From Vicinamibacteria bacterium (GTDB lineage Bacteria > Acidobacteriota > Vicinamibacteria > Vicinamibacterales > UBA8438), in the NCBI GenBank assembly GCA_022820675.1, contig JAJEFC010000094.1, positions 1 to 41,122 on the forward strand: a stretch of 41,122 nucleotides of DNA, in the 5' to 3' direction. Shown one piece after another: positions 34,227 through 41,122 of the stretch. Made by a program: the position numbers and the translations under genes. How positions within the stretch are numbered: position 1 is the first letter of the stretch; the number at the start of each line of letters is the position of its first letter. Below the pieces are notes generated by a model. The model saw only the letters and a program-made list of their open reading frames with translations, made no database searches and was not told where the DNA came from.

Positions 34227-34255
34227 GCGCATCATGACATGATGCGCTCATTATA
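34227..34255 (-). promoter_or_regulatory. Palindromic operator and -10 box of the DUF433/DUF5615 operon
   Basis: GCGCATCATG (34227-34236) and CATGATGCGC (34238-34247) form a perfect 10+10 palindrome around one base. On the minus strand a perfect TATAAT occupies 34255-34250, so transcription would start inside the palindrome. No clear -35 is seen. This arrangement fits autorepression by a toxin-antitoxin complex. Confidence 0.7.
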
Positions 34256-34302
34256 GCCCGCTCTCGACTCGTTCCCGCATGGGCCGGCGGGCCGAACGCC
34301 GA

Positions 34303-34331
34303 TTGACAGCGTCGCCCTTCCCCCGGATACT
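34303..34331 (+). promoter_or_regulatory. Consensus sigma70-type promoter of the DUF1592/DUF1552 operon
   Basis: TTGACA (34303-34308), a 17-bp spacer and GATACT (34326-34331). Transcription would begin near 34338, about 14 nt before the ATG at 34352, so the mRNA has a very short leader without a clear ribosome site. Confidence 0.72.
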
Positions 34332-34351
34332 ACGGCCGGTACAACAAAGAC

Positions 34352-37003
34352 ATGTCTGGACGGCGAAACACTCCCGCACTGGCGTGCACGGCGCTCGCGC
34401 TGGTCGTCGCGTCGGCCGGCGGCGCCCGGCCGGCCCTGGCCGGCGAGCCGGCGGGGCAGGCCGAGGCAGCCGGCGGCTGGCAGCGGGAGCTGCTGGACCG
34501 CTACTGCGTGACCTGCCACAACGGCCGCATGCGGACGGCGGGGCTGGCCCTTGACGAGCAAGACGTCGCCGCGGTGGCGGCGGCGCCCGCAGTGTGGGAG
34601 ACGGTGGTCCGCAAGCTGCGGGCCGGGGCCATGCCTCCGCCGCCCCGGCCGCGGCCGGACGCGGCGACCTACGACCGGTTCGTCGGCTGGCTGGAGACCG
34701 AGCTGGACCGGCACGCCGCCGCCAACCCCGACCCGGGCCGGACCGAGGCGTTCCACCGCCTGAACCGGACCGAGTACCACCACGCGGTGCGCGACCTCCT
34801 CGACCTGGAGATCGACGTCGCGGAGCTGCTGCCGGCGGATGGCGCGAGCTACGGCTTCGACAACATCGCGGGAGTGCTCGGCGTCTCGCCGACGCTGCTC
34901 GAGCGCTACCTCGCGGCCGCGCGCAAGATCAGCCGGGTGGCGGTGGGGCGGCCCGCCCCCTCGGCCACCGCCGAGGTGTTCCGGCTCGCGAGCGACCTGC
35001 CGCAGGACGACTGGGTGGCGGGCATGCCGTTCGGCACGCGCGGCGGCGGCGCGTTCCGCCACACGTTCCCGGAGGACGCCGAATACGACGTCCGCGTCCG
35101 CCTCGCCCGCAACGCAGGCGACAACCTCGCCGTCTTCGAGGTGCCGCACACCGTGGAGGTGAGCCTGGACGGGACGCTGGTGCGCACCTTCATCGCCGGC
35201 GGGCCCCCGCCTGACGCGCCGCGCGACAGCGAAGAGTACCGCGCTTGGCGCGACCGGCAGCGGAACGTCGACCGCGACTGGGAGTTCCGCCTGCCCGTAC
35301 AGGCGGGCCCGCGCGAGCTGCGGGTGACCTTCGTGCGGAAGACCGCGGCGTACCCCGAGACGCTGCGCCAGCCCTACCTGCGGCCGTACACCAGCATCAC
35401 CGGCGGCGACACCCGGGTGCAGCCGTACCTGGGGAGCGTCACCGTCACCGGGCCGTTCGCGGCCGCGGGCTCGCTCCCGGCCGGTGACGGATCCCCGGCC
35501 GCGGCTGGCCGCGGGCTTCCGGCCCGCGACGGATCCCCGACAGCGCCGGGCCGCGAGCTTCCGGCGGGCGACGAGTCCCCACCGGCGGGCGTCGGGTTCC
35601 CGGCCGGCGATGGATCCCCGGCGGCCACCGGCGGCGGACGCCCGGTCGGCGGCGGGTCCCTCGCGGCCGGTGGCGGACCCTCGGCAGAGGACACGCCGAG
35701 TCGCCGGCGCATCTTCGTGTGCCGCCCGGACCCTGACGCGGCCGAGGCCGAGCAGGCCGACTGCGCGCACCGCATCCTGTCGACCCTTGCGCGCCGCGCC
35801 TACCGCCGCCCGATCAATACCGCGGACCTCGATGTGCTCCTCGGGTTCTTCGACGAGGGCCGCCGCGAGGGCGGCTTCGACGCCGGCATCGAGATGGCCC
35901 TGCGGTGGCTGCTCGCGAGCCCCGAGTTCGTGCTGCGGGTCGAGCGCGACCCGGCCGGGGTCGCGGCGGGGGAGAGCTACGCCGTCAGCGACCTCGAGCT
36001 CGCGTCGCGGCTGTCGTTCTTCCTGTGGAGCAGCATTCCCGACGACGAGCTGCTCGACCTGGCGGAGGCGGGCCGGCTGCACGAGCCGGCGGTGCTCGAA
36101 GCGCAGGCGCGCCGCATGCTCGCCGACGAGCGGTCGCGGGCGCTGGTCACGAGCTTCGCGAGCCAGTGGCTCTACCTGCGGAACGTGCCCGCCGTGGTCC
36201 CCGACGAGGACCGGTTCCCCGACGTCGGCAAGGGGCTGCGGCAGGCGATGCGGCGCGAGACGGAGCTGTTCGTCGAGAGCGTCTTCCGCGAGGACCGCGG
36301 CGTGCTCGACCTGCTGACCGCCGACTACACCTTCGTCAACGAGCGCTTGGCGCGCCACTACGGCATGCCGCGCGTCTACGGCAGCCACTTCCGGCGCGTT
36401 CCCGTGGCGCACGAGGCGCGGCACGGGCTGCTCGGCCACGCGAGCATCCTCTCGGTCACGTCGTACCCCAACCGGACGTCGCCGGTGCTGCGCGGCAAGT
36501 GGGTGCTCGAGAACCTGCTGGGGACGCCGCCCGCGCTGCCGCCGCCGGACGTGCCGGCGCTCGAGGAGACGACCGATGGCGGGGAGGCCCTCTCGATGCG
36601 CGAGGCGACGGAGCGTCACCGCGCGAACCCGGTGTGCGCGAGCTGCCACCGGCTGATGGACCCACCCGGCTTCGCCCTCGAGCAGTTCGACGCGGTGGGG
36701 CGCTTCCGCACCCGTAGCGCCGCCGGCACGCCCATCGACGCTACCGGCGAGCTGCCCGACGGCACCCGCTTCGACGGGGCGGCGGGGCTGCGCGAGGCCC
36801 TCGCGAGCCGGCCGGAACGGTTCGTCGGCACCCTGACCGAGAAGCTGCTGACCTATGCCCTCGGGCGGGGCCTGGAGCACTACGACGCGCCGGCGGTGCG
36901 CGCCGTCACTCGCGCCGCCGCCGAGGACGGCTACCGGTTCTCGTCGCTCGTCGTCGGCATCGTCGAGAGCGCGCCGTTCAGGATGAGGAGAGCGGAATCA
37001 TGA
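34352..37003 (+). CDS. DUF1592/DUF1588/DUF1585-type cytochrome c domain protein
   Basis: A signal peptide (residues 1-30) is followed by a heme motif CVTCH (52-56). Then come the DUF1587/DUF1595/DUF1592/DUF1588/DUF1585 blocks usual in Planctomycetota, Verrucomicrobiota and Acidobacteriota: TEYHHAVRDLLDLEIDVAEL, LARRAYRRPI, SRLSFFLWSSIPDDELL, LGHASILSVTSYPNRTSPVL, and a second heme-like CASCH near residue 760 (NPVCASCHRLMDPPGF). Residues about 371-451 are an expanded Gly/Ala/Pro/Ser repeat with 13-15-residue units (LPAGDGSPAAAGR-like). The family is always found with DUF1552, as here. A role in periplasmic polysaccharide breakdown or oxidative respiration is proposed for the pair but not proven. 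Confidence 0.9.
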   Translation: MSGRRNTPALACTALALVVASAGGARPALAGEPAGQAEAAGGWQRELLDRYCVTCHNGRMRTAGLALDEQDVAAVAAAPAVWETVVRKLRAGAMPPPPRPRPDAATYDRFVGWLETELDRHAAANPDPGRTEAFHRLNRTEYHHAVRDLLDLEIDVAELLPADGASYGFDNIAGVLGVSPTLLERYLAAARKISRVAVGRPAPSATAEVFRLASDLPQDDWVAGMPFGTRGGGAFRHTFPEDAEYDVRVRLARNAGDNLAVFEVPHTVEVSLDGTLVRTFIAGGPPPDAPRDSEEYRAWRDRQRNVDRDWEFRLPVQAGPRELRVTFVRKTAAYPETLRQPYLRPYTSITGGDTRVQPYLGSVTVTGPFAAAGSLPAGDGSPAAAGRGLPARDGSPTAPGRELPAGDESPPAGVGFPAGDGSPAATGGGRPVGGGSLAAGGGPSAEDTPSRRRIFVCRPDPDAAEAEQADCAHRILSTLARRAYRRPINTADLDVLLGFFDEGRREGGFDAGIEMALRWLLASPEFVLRVERDPAGVAAGESYAVSDLELASRLSFFLWSSIPDDELLDLAEAGRLHEPAVLEAQARRMLADERSRALVTSFASQWLYLRNVPAVVPDEDRFPDVGKGLRQAMRRETELFVESVFREDRGVLDLLTADYTFVNERLARHYGMPRVYGSHFRRVPVAHEARHGLLGHASILSVTSYPNRTSPVLRGKWVLENLLGTPPALPPPDVPALEETTDGGEALSMREATERHRANPVCASCHRLMDPPGFALEQFDAVGRFRTRSAAGTPIDATGELPDGTRFDGAAGLREALASRPERFVGTLTEKLLTYALGRGLEHYDAPAVRAVTRAAAEDGYRFSSLVVGIVESAPFRMRRAES
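35466..35700. repeat. In-frame tandem repeat, about 42-bp unit, in the DUF1592 gene
   Basis: About five degenerate units with cores such as LPAGDGSPAAAGR, LPARDGSPTAPGR, LPAGDESPPAG and FPAGDGSPAAT. They form a flexible insertion of roughly 80 residues between conserved blocks. Confidence 0.75.
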
Positions 37004-38352
37004 TCATCACCCGAAAGACGCTGCCGAGGCGCACGTTCCTGCGCGGCGCGGGGGCGGCGCTGGCCCTCCCGATGCTCGACGCGATGACCCCGGCGCTGGT
37101 CGGCGTCGGCGTCCGCGCGGCCGAGCCGGTGCGGCGGCTCGGGTGGGTCTACCTGCCCAACGGCATGGCGATGGAGTCGTGGACGCCGCCCGCGAAGACG
37201 GCGCTGGAGCTGTCTCCGACCCTGCGCCCCCTCGACCCGTTCCGCGACCGCATGGTGGTGCTGAGCGGGCTCGCCCAGGGGCAGGCCGAGGCCCTCGGCG
37301 ACGGCAACGGCGAGCACACGCGGGCCACCGCGACCTGGCTCAACGGCGTCCACCCGAAGGAGACCGAGGGGGCCGACGTGCGGGCGGGGATGACCGCCGA
37401 CCAGATCGCGGCCGCCCAGCTCGGGCGCGCGACGCCGCTGCCGTCGCTTGAGCTCGCCATCGACCGCGACTTCCTCGTCGGCAACTGCGAGAACGGCTAC
37501 AGTTGCATCTACATGAACACCATCGCGTGGCGCGACCCCACGACGCCGCTGCCGATGGAGAACAACCCGCGCGTCGTCTTCGAGCGCCTCTTCGGCGAGG
37601 GCGGCTCGACGGCCGAGCGGCGCGCGCAGTTCCGCAAGGACCGCAGCATCCTCGACGCCATCGGCGCGGACCTCGCGCGCCTCGAGCGCGAGGTCGGGGC
37701 CGGCGACCGCGCGCGGGTGACGCAGTACCTCGACGCGGTGCGCGCCATCGAGCGGCGCATCCAGCTCTCGGAGCAGAGCGACACCGAGCTGCCCGAGCTC
37801 GCCCGGCCCGTCGGCATCCCCGAGTCGTACTCCGAGCACGTCGGGCTGATGTTCGACCTCACGGCGCTGGCCTGGCAGGCCGACATCACCCGTGTCTTCA
37901 CGTTCATGCTGGGGCGCGAGCTGAACGGGCGCGCCTATCCCGAGGTGGGCATCCCCGAGTCGCACCACGGCATCTCGCATCACCGCTATGACCCGGTGAA
38001 GCTGGCCCAGCTCGCGAAGATCAACACCTACCACGTGTCGCTCTTCCGCGGCTTCCTCGAAACCCTGGCGTCGACCCCGGACGGCGACGGCTCGCTGCTC
38101 GACAACTCGCTGCTGCTCTACGGCGCGTCGCTCAGCGACAGCAACAAGCACCTGCACTACGACCTGCCGCTGATGCTCGTCGGCGGCAGCGGCGGGCAGT
38201 TGAAGGGCGGGCGGCACCTGCAGTATCCGCGGGACACGCCGATGACCAACCTGCTCGTCAGCCAGCTCGACAAGGCGGGGGTGCGGCTCGACGACGGGTT
38301 GGGCGACAGCACCGGCCGGCTGAAGGAGCTGGCGCGGCTGGCCGACGTGTAA
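37000..38352 (+). CDS. DUF1552 family protein with Tat signal
   Basis: The 450-residue protein starts with a twin-arginine signal (RRTFLRGAGAALALPMLDAM, residues 10-29), so it is exported folded. The DUF1552 core is seen in RLGWVYLPNGMAMESWTP, LSGLAQGQAEALGDGNGEH, SCIYMNTIAWRDPTTPLPME and ESHHGISHHRYDPVKLAQLA. The last piece, with four His residues, may bind metal. The ATG overlaps the stop of the DUF1592-type gene (ATGA), and GAGGAG lies 9 nt upstream, so the two are coupled. No reaction is established for the family. The gene is complete. Confidence 0.92.
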   Translation: MIITRKTLPRRTFLRGAGAALALPMLDAMTPALVGVGVRAAEPVRRLGWVYLPNGMAMESWTPPAKTALELSPTLRPLDPFRDRMVVLSGLAQGQAEALGDGNGEHTRATATWLNGVHPKETEGADVRAGMTADQIAAAQLGRATPLPSLELAIDRDFLVGNCENGYSCIYMNTIAWRDPTTPLPMENNPRVVFERLFGEGGSTAERRAQFRKDRSILDAIGADLARLEREVGAGDRARVTQYLDAVRAIERRIQLSEQSDTELPELARPVGIPESYSEHVGLMFDLTALAWQADITRVFTFMLGRELNGRAYPEVGIPESHHGISHHRYDPVKLAQLAKINTYHVSLFRGFLETLASTPDGDGSLLDNSLLLYGASLSDSNKHLHYDLPLMLVGGSGGQLKGGRHLQYPRDTPMTNLLVSQLDKAGVRLDDGLGDSTGRLKELARLADV

Positions 38353-38466
38353 ACCGCTGGCCGACGTGTCGATCGATGCCGGCTGCGGGTTCGTAGCGGC
38401 GAGGGACGAAGGGCGTCCTCGAAGGGGTCGGTGCAGGGGCCTTGCGTCCCGGGCGTCTACGGCAGG

Positions 38467-38736
38467 TCAATCGGCGGCGGGGGTGGCGGCCTTGATGGCG
38501 TCGATGACGATGGCGCGCAACTCGCGGATTTCCGCAAGCAACTCGCGACGCAAGTCATCGATGCGGGCGTTCACGTTGTCGAAGCGGGCGTTCACATCGT
38601 CGAAACGGGCGTTCACATCGCCGAAACGGGCGTTCATGTCGTCGATACGGGCGTTCGTCGAGCACGACGTGCCGATGATGGTCCCGCAGAGAGCGGCAAC
38701 CGCCAGGAGGATCGTGATGCGGTCGGCGCGGCTCAT
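38467..38736 (-). CDS. Small membrane-anchored coiled-coil protein
   Basis: The 89-residue protein has one N-terminal hydrophobic segment (ITILLAVAALCGTIIG), ending near a Cys that could be lipidated. A run of heptads follows (NARFDDV, NARFDDV, NARFDNV) encoded by 21-bp repeats, and then an amphipathic helix (DDLRRELLAEIRELRAIVID). Such proteins form trimeric or tetrameric coiled coils; small bacterial proteins of this type are common and of unknown role. It is divergent from the ankyrin gene. Confidence 0.65.
   Translation of the reverse strand: MSRADRITILLAVAALCGTIIGTSCSTNARIDDMNARFGDVNARFDDVNARFDNVNARIDDLRRELLAEIRELRAIVIDAIKAATPAAD
38563..38660. repeat. 21-bp tandem repeat coding for coiled-coil heptads
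   Basis: Four full units start at 38563, 38584, 38605 and 38626 (core CGGGCGTTCACATCGTCGAA), followed by a partial unit at 38647. Each unit encodes one heptad on the minus strand, so the copy number sets the coiled-coil length. Confidence 0.9.
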
Positions 38737-38815
38737 CCAACCATCGTATCACGGGCTCGCGGGGCTGCGCGGGCCGCGAATGAGGAACGGCGATTCGGGA
38801 GGAATCACGGCCTGG

Positions 38816-40150
38816 ATGCACGCATGGCGTGCCGCGGGCGTCGTTGTCGTGGCGCTCGGCGGAGCGGTAGCGTCCGCGGCGCAGCCGGCGGACGATGCGA
38901 CGCTGCTGCACCGGGCCGCGCACGCCGGCGACGCGGCGGCGGTTGCCGAGCTGCTTGACGCCGGCGGCGAGGCCGACGCCGCGACGCGTCACGGGGTGAC
39001 GCCGCTGGCGCTCGCGTCGGGCGGGGGCCATGACGCCGTGGTGGAGGCGCTGCTCGCGGCCGGGGCGGACGCGAACCGGGCGTCGCCGGAGGGCGAGACG
39101 CCGCTGATGGCGGCGGCACGGACCGGCGTCGTCGGCAGCGTCGAGGCGTTGCTGCGGCACGGCGCGGCGGCGACGGTCGACGCCCGGGAAGGGTGGCGCG
39201 GGCAGACCGCGCTGATGTGGGCGGCGGCCGAGGGCCACGCGGCGGTCGTTGCCCCGCTAGTGGCGGCGGGGGCCGCCGTCGACGCGCGATCCGACGGCGG
39301 GTTCACGCCGCTCGCGTTCGCCGTTCGCGCGGGCCACGGCGCCGCCGTGGAGGCGTTGCTCGCGGCCGGGGCCGACGTGAACCTCGCCCTGCCCGACGGT
39401 ACCAGCCCCCTCCACCTCGCGGTCGTCAACGCGCGCTACGACGTGGCGCTGCAGCTCCTGGAGCACGGCGCCGACGCGGCCGCGGCGGGACCGGGGTGGA
39501 CGCCGCTCCACCAGCTCGTCTGGACCCGCCGGCCGAACCGGCACTACAACAACCCCGCCGCGTTCCCCACCGGGACCGTCGCCGACCTCGAGCTGGCCCG
39601 CGCCCTCGTCGGCCACGGCGCCGACGTCGACGCCCGCCAGACGGCGGAGCCGCGCGACGGCTATCGCAACCAGCTCAACCGCACCGGTGCCACCCCGTTC
39701 CTCCTCGCGGCCAAGGCCGTCGACCTCGACATGATGCGCCTGCTCCTCGATCTTGGCGCCGACCCGCTGACGGAGAACGAGGACGGCACCACCGCGCTGC
39801 TGGTGGCGGCCGGGGTCGGCATCTGGTCGTCGAGCGAGAGTCCCGGCAGCGCCGAGGAGGCCCTGGAGGCGGTGAAGCTGATGGTCGATCTCGGCGACTC
39901 GGTCGCCACCGTCGACGCCAACGGCGACGCCGCCCTCCACGGCGCGGTCATGCGCGGCTCGCCCGAGCTCGTCCTCTACCTGCTCGAGCACGGCGCCGCC
40001 CTGAACCCCGTCAACCAGCGGGGCTGGACGCCGCTGACCATCGCCCAGGGCATCTTCTACGCCAACCTCGGCCGCCGCTGGCCCGACATGGAGGCGCTGC
40101 TCCTCGGCCTCGGCGCCACCTCGCCCACCGCCCCCGAGCCCCCGCGGTGA
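38816..40150 (+). CDS. Exported ankyrin-repeat protein
   Basis: A signal peptide (WRAAGVVVVALGGAVASAAQ) precedes about nine ankyrin repeats of 33 residues with the usual TPLxxAxxxGHxxxVxxLLxxGAdvn pattern, for example TPLALASGGGHDAVVEALLA, TALMWAAAEGHAAVVAPLVA and TPLAFAVRAGHGAAVEALLA. The later repeats are longer and include inserts of about 30-45 residues. Ankyrin solenoids bind other proteins; export suggests envelope or secreted partners. ATG 38816 is chosen because the signal peptide starts there and GGGAGG lies 13 nt before it; ATG 38780 is possible but has no ribosome site. There is no enzyme domain. Confidence 0.83.
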   Translation: MHAWRAAGVVVVALGGAVASAAQPADDATLLHRAAHAGDAAAVAELLDAGGEADAATRHGVTPLALASGGGHDAVVEALLAAGADANRASPEGETPLMAAARTGVVGSVEALLRHGAAATVDAREGWRGQTALMWAAAEGHAAVVAPLVAAGAAVDARSDGGFTPLAFAVRAGHGAAVEALLAAGADVNLALPDGTSPLHLAVVNARYDVALQLLEHGADAAAAGPGWTPLHQLVWTRRPNRHYNNPAAFPTGTVADLELARALVGHGADVDARQTAEPRDGYRNQLNRTGATPFLLAAKAVDLDMMRLLLDLGADPLTENEDGTTALLVAAGVGIWSSSESPGSAEEALEAVKLMVDLGDSVATVDANGDAALHGAVMRGSPELVLYLLEHGAALNPVNQRGWTPLTIAQGIFYANLGRRWPDMEALLLGLGATSPTAPEPPR

Positions 40151-40199
40151 GGGTAGCCGATCGCGCCGGGATCGCGCGACGGGGCACGGAGGTTCCTGG

Positions 40200-40508
40200 A
40201 TGGTTGCCAGCAGGAAGAAGCCGCGATTCAAACCAAGGCCGTGCACCGTTGAGGTCAGGGACTGGGAAGGAACGAACCACAAGGGAACGTATCGGATCGA
40301 GAACGGAGATCTCTTCGTTTCCACCGGTAGCGGGTCAGAGTTCGTGCGTTCCAGTGCCGACAACGAGTTACATGGCCAAGGTGGTTGTGCTGGAATTGAA
40401 TGGGCTCCACAGGCACGAATGGCCGGACGGTTGGAAGCCAGAGCGGTAGCGGGTTCTCACGCTGAAATCCTGGATGCGCTTCCCGCGGCTCCGTCTGGCT
40501 GCGGTTGA
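40200..40508 (+). CDS. Small hypothetical protein, possibly frameshifted
   Basis: ATG 40200 has a good ribosome site (GGAGG, 40188-40192, 7 nt upstream). The first 50 residues look like a real small protein (CTVEVRDWEGTNHKGTYRIE, DLFVSTGSGSEFVR). After about base 40360 the frame reads less naturally (HGQGGCAGIEWAPQAR), while a neighbouring frame gives MAKVVVLELNGLHRHEWPDG ending at 40449. This suggests a frameshift or a decaying gene. No family is recognised. It converges on the Fic gene. Confidence 0.45.
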   Translation: MVASRKKPRFKPRPCTVEVRDWEGTNHKGTYRIENGDLFVSTGSGSEFVRSSADNELHGQGGCAGIEWAPQARMAGRLEARAVAGSHAEILDALPAAPSGCG

Positions 40509-40534
40509 TGTTCGTCATCTCCCGCCGGCTGCGG

Positions 40535-41122
40535 CTACCTCATCGCATCAGCGCCCGTAATCTGTCGGCCCAGCGCGGTCAGCCGGTACTTCTGGTTCCG
40601 AGCGGTGGGTGCGTCGGGACGGGTCATCTCCACGTACCCGTCCTGCAGCGCGGGCATCAGGTAACGCTGCCGTAGCGACTTGCGGTCGCTGAGACCGAGA
40701 GCGTGGAGGATGTCGCGCCGGGACATCTCCCCGACCAGGACGGACACCAGGCGCCTGACTTGGGGTGTGACATGGGGGGCTTCCTGGGGGGTCCGGACCG
40801 CGGCGAGAATCGTGTCCAGCATGAAGGCGACGAAAGGGGTGCTCTCGCCTTGCGATGAGCTCTCGCGGATGGCCTGGTAGTACTCGCCCTGCCGCGCGCG
40901 GACGAGGCTCTCGACCGGCACGTGGGCGAACAGGGTCTTCCAACGGTTCAGGATCAGCGTCTGCCAGAGCCGGCCCATCCGACCGTTGCCGTCCTCGAAG
41001 GGATGGATGAACTCGAACTCGTAGTGGAAGACGGAGCTGGCGATCAGCGGATGGTCGTCGGTGCCGCGCAGCCACGCCAGCAGCTCGGCCATCAGCGAGA
41101 GCTCATCGCAAGGCGAGAGCAC
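40535..41122 (-). CDS. Fic family protein, N-terminus truncated at window end
   Basis: The active-site signature of Fic AMP-transferases, FIHPFEDGNGRMGRLW (HPFxDGNGR), is present at about residues 39-54 of the visible part. It is followed by a helical tail, GESTPFVAFMLDTILAAV, and a C-terminal winged-helix-like region (RRDILHALGLSDRKSLRQRY...). The start lies outside the window. The first nine codons at the edge (41095-41122) are an exact inverted copy of 40839-40866, so they are probably an assembly artefact and should not be trusted. The His of the HPF motif would attack ATP to AMPylate a target; the target is unknown. The inhibitory helix cannot be seen here. Confidence 0.85.
   Translation of the reverse strand: MLSPCDELSLMAELLAWLRGTDDHPLIASSVFHYEFEFIHPFEDGNGRMGRLWQTLILNRWKTLFAHVPVESLVRARQGEYYQAIRESSSQGESTPFVAFMLDTILAAVRTPQEAPHVTPQVRRLVSVLVGEMSRRDILHALGLSDRKSLRQRYLMPALQDGYVEMTRPDAPTARNQKYRLTALGRQITGADAMR
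40839..41122. repeat. 28-bp perfect inverted repeat reaching the window end
   Basis: 40839-40866 and 41095-41122 are exact reverse complements over 28 bases. The inner copy lies in normal Fic coding sequence (encoding ESSSQGES); the outer copy ends exactly at the last base. This pattern is typical of a misassembled contig end. Confidence 0.85.

Noticed and set aside
38563..38660. Possible CRISPR array
   Set aside because: The 21-bp units are contiguous without spacers and encode heptads of a coiled coil.
1..41122. tRNA, rRNA, integrase or prophage genes
   Set aside because: None seen on reading either strand; no structural RNA search could be run.

Overview
The window is very GC-rich, with dense genes, many GTG starts and strong GGAGG ribosome sites. 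Several families here are typical of Acidobacteriota (Vicinamibacteria-like) or similar environmental bacteria: two PQQ quinoproteins with a diheme cytochrome c, a DUF1592-type/DUF1552 pair, a cytochrome c plus copper-monooxygenase-like protein, Uma2, and DUF433/DUF5615. The phylum is an inference from gene content only. Position 41122 looks like a contig end, because the last 28 bases are an exact inverted copy of an internal segment.

Layout. 1-6642: the end of a polyketide/lipid biosynthetic cluster, with a truncated PKS (enoyl reductase, ketoreductase, ACP), a B12-binding radical SAM protein of the HpnP/DUF4070 type, and a thioester reductase fused to a sulfotransferase. 6857-10066: an RND permease without an adaptor gene. 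10119-19431: a mixed block with acyl-CoA dehydrogenase, cytochrome c/Cu monooxygenase-like protein, Uma2, metallophosphoesterase, alpha/beta hydrolase, a membrane protein, cyclase-family hydrolase, an SMP-30::cyclophilin lipoprotein and a small hypothetical. 19452-24676: TPR lipoprotein, a 0.26-kb MITE-like element, a LarA-type racemase and an AlbA_2/RecG-like regulator. 24813-26830: a two-gene unit holding a UGSC-family selenoprotein (in-frame TGA followed by a hairpin) and a 'WTDGLP' protein. 27046-33247: GT2, a small hypothetical, and a respiratory block of two PQQ dehydrogenases and a diheme cytochrome. 33620-34212: DUF433/DUF5615 toxin-antitoxin pair with a perfect palindromic operator. 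34352-38352: DUF1592-type cytochrome and DUF1552 operon behind a consensus sigma70-type promoter. 38467-41122: coiled-coil protein, ankyrin protein, a small doubtful gene and a truncated Fic protein.

How they work together. The first three genes could extend, C-methylate, reductively release and sulfate a lipid-like chain. The quinoproteins and the diheme cytochrome suggest periplasmic oxidation of alcohols or sugars feeding electrons to the respiratory chain. The selenoprotein pair has no established reaction that I know of and is the most interesting system here, because ordinary gene calling would split it at the TGA.

A recurrent feature is short tandem duplication, mostly with periods divisible by three (21, 42, 66 and 72 bp). 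The most striking case amplified a cytochrome-stop/quinoprotein-start junction together with its ribosome-binding site.
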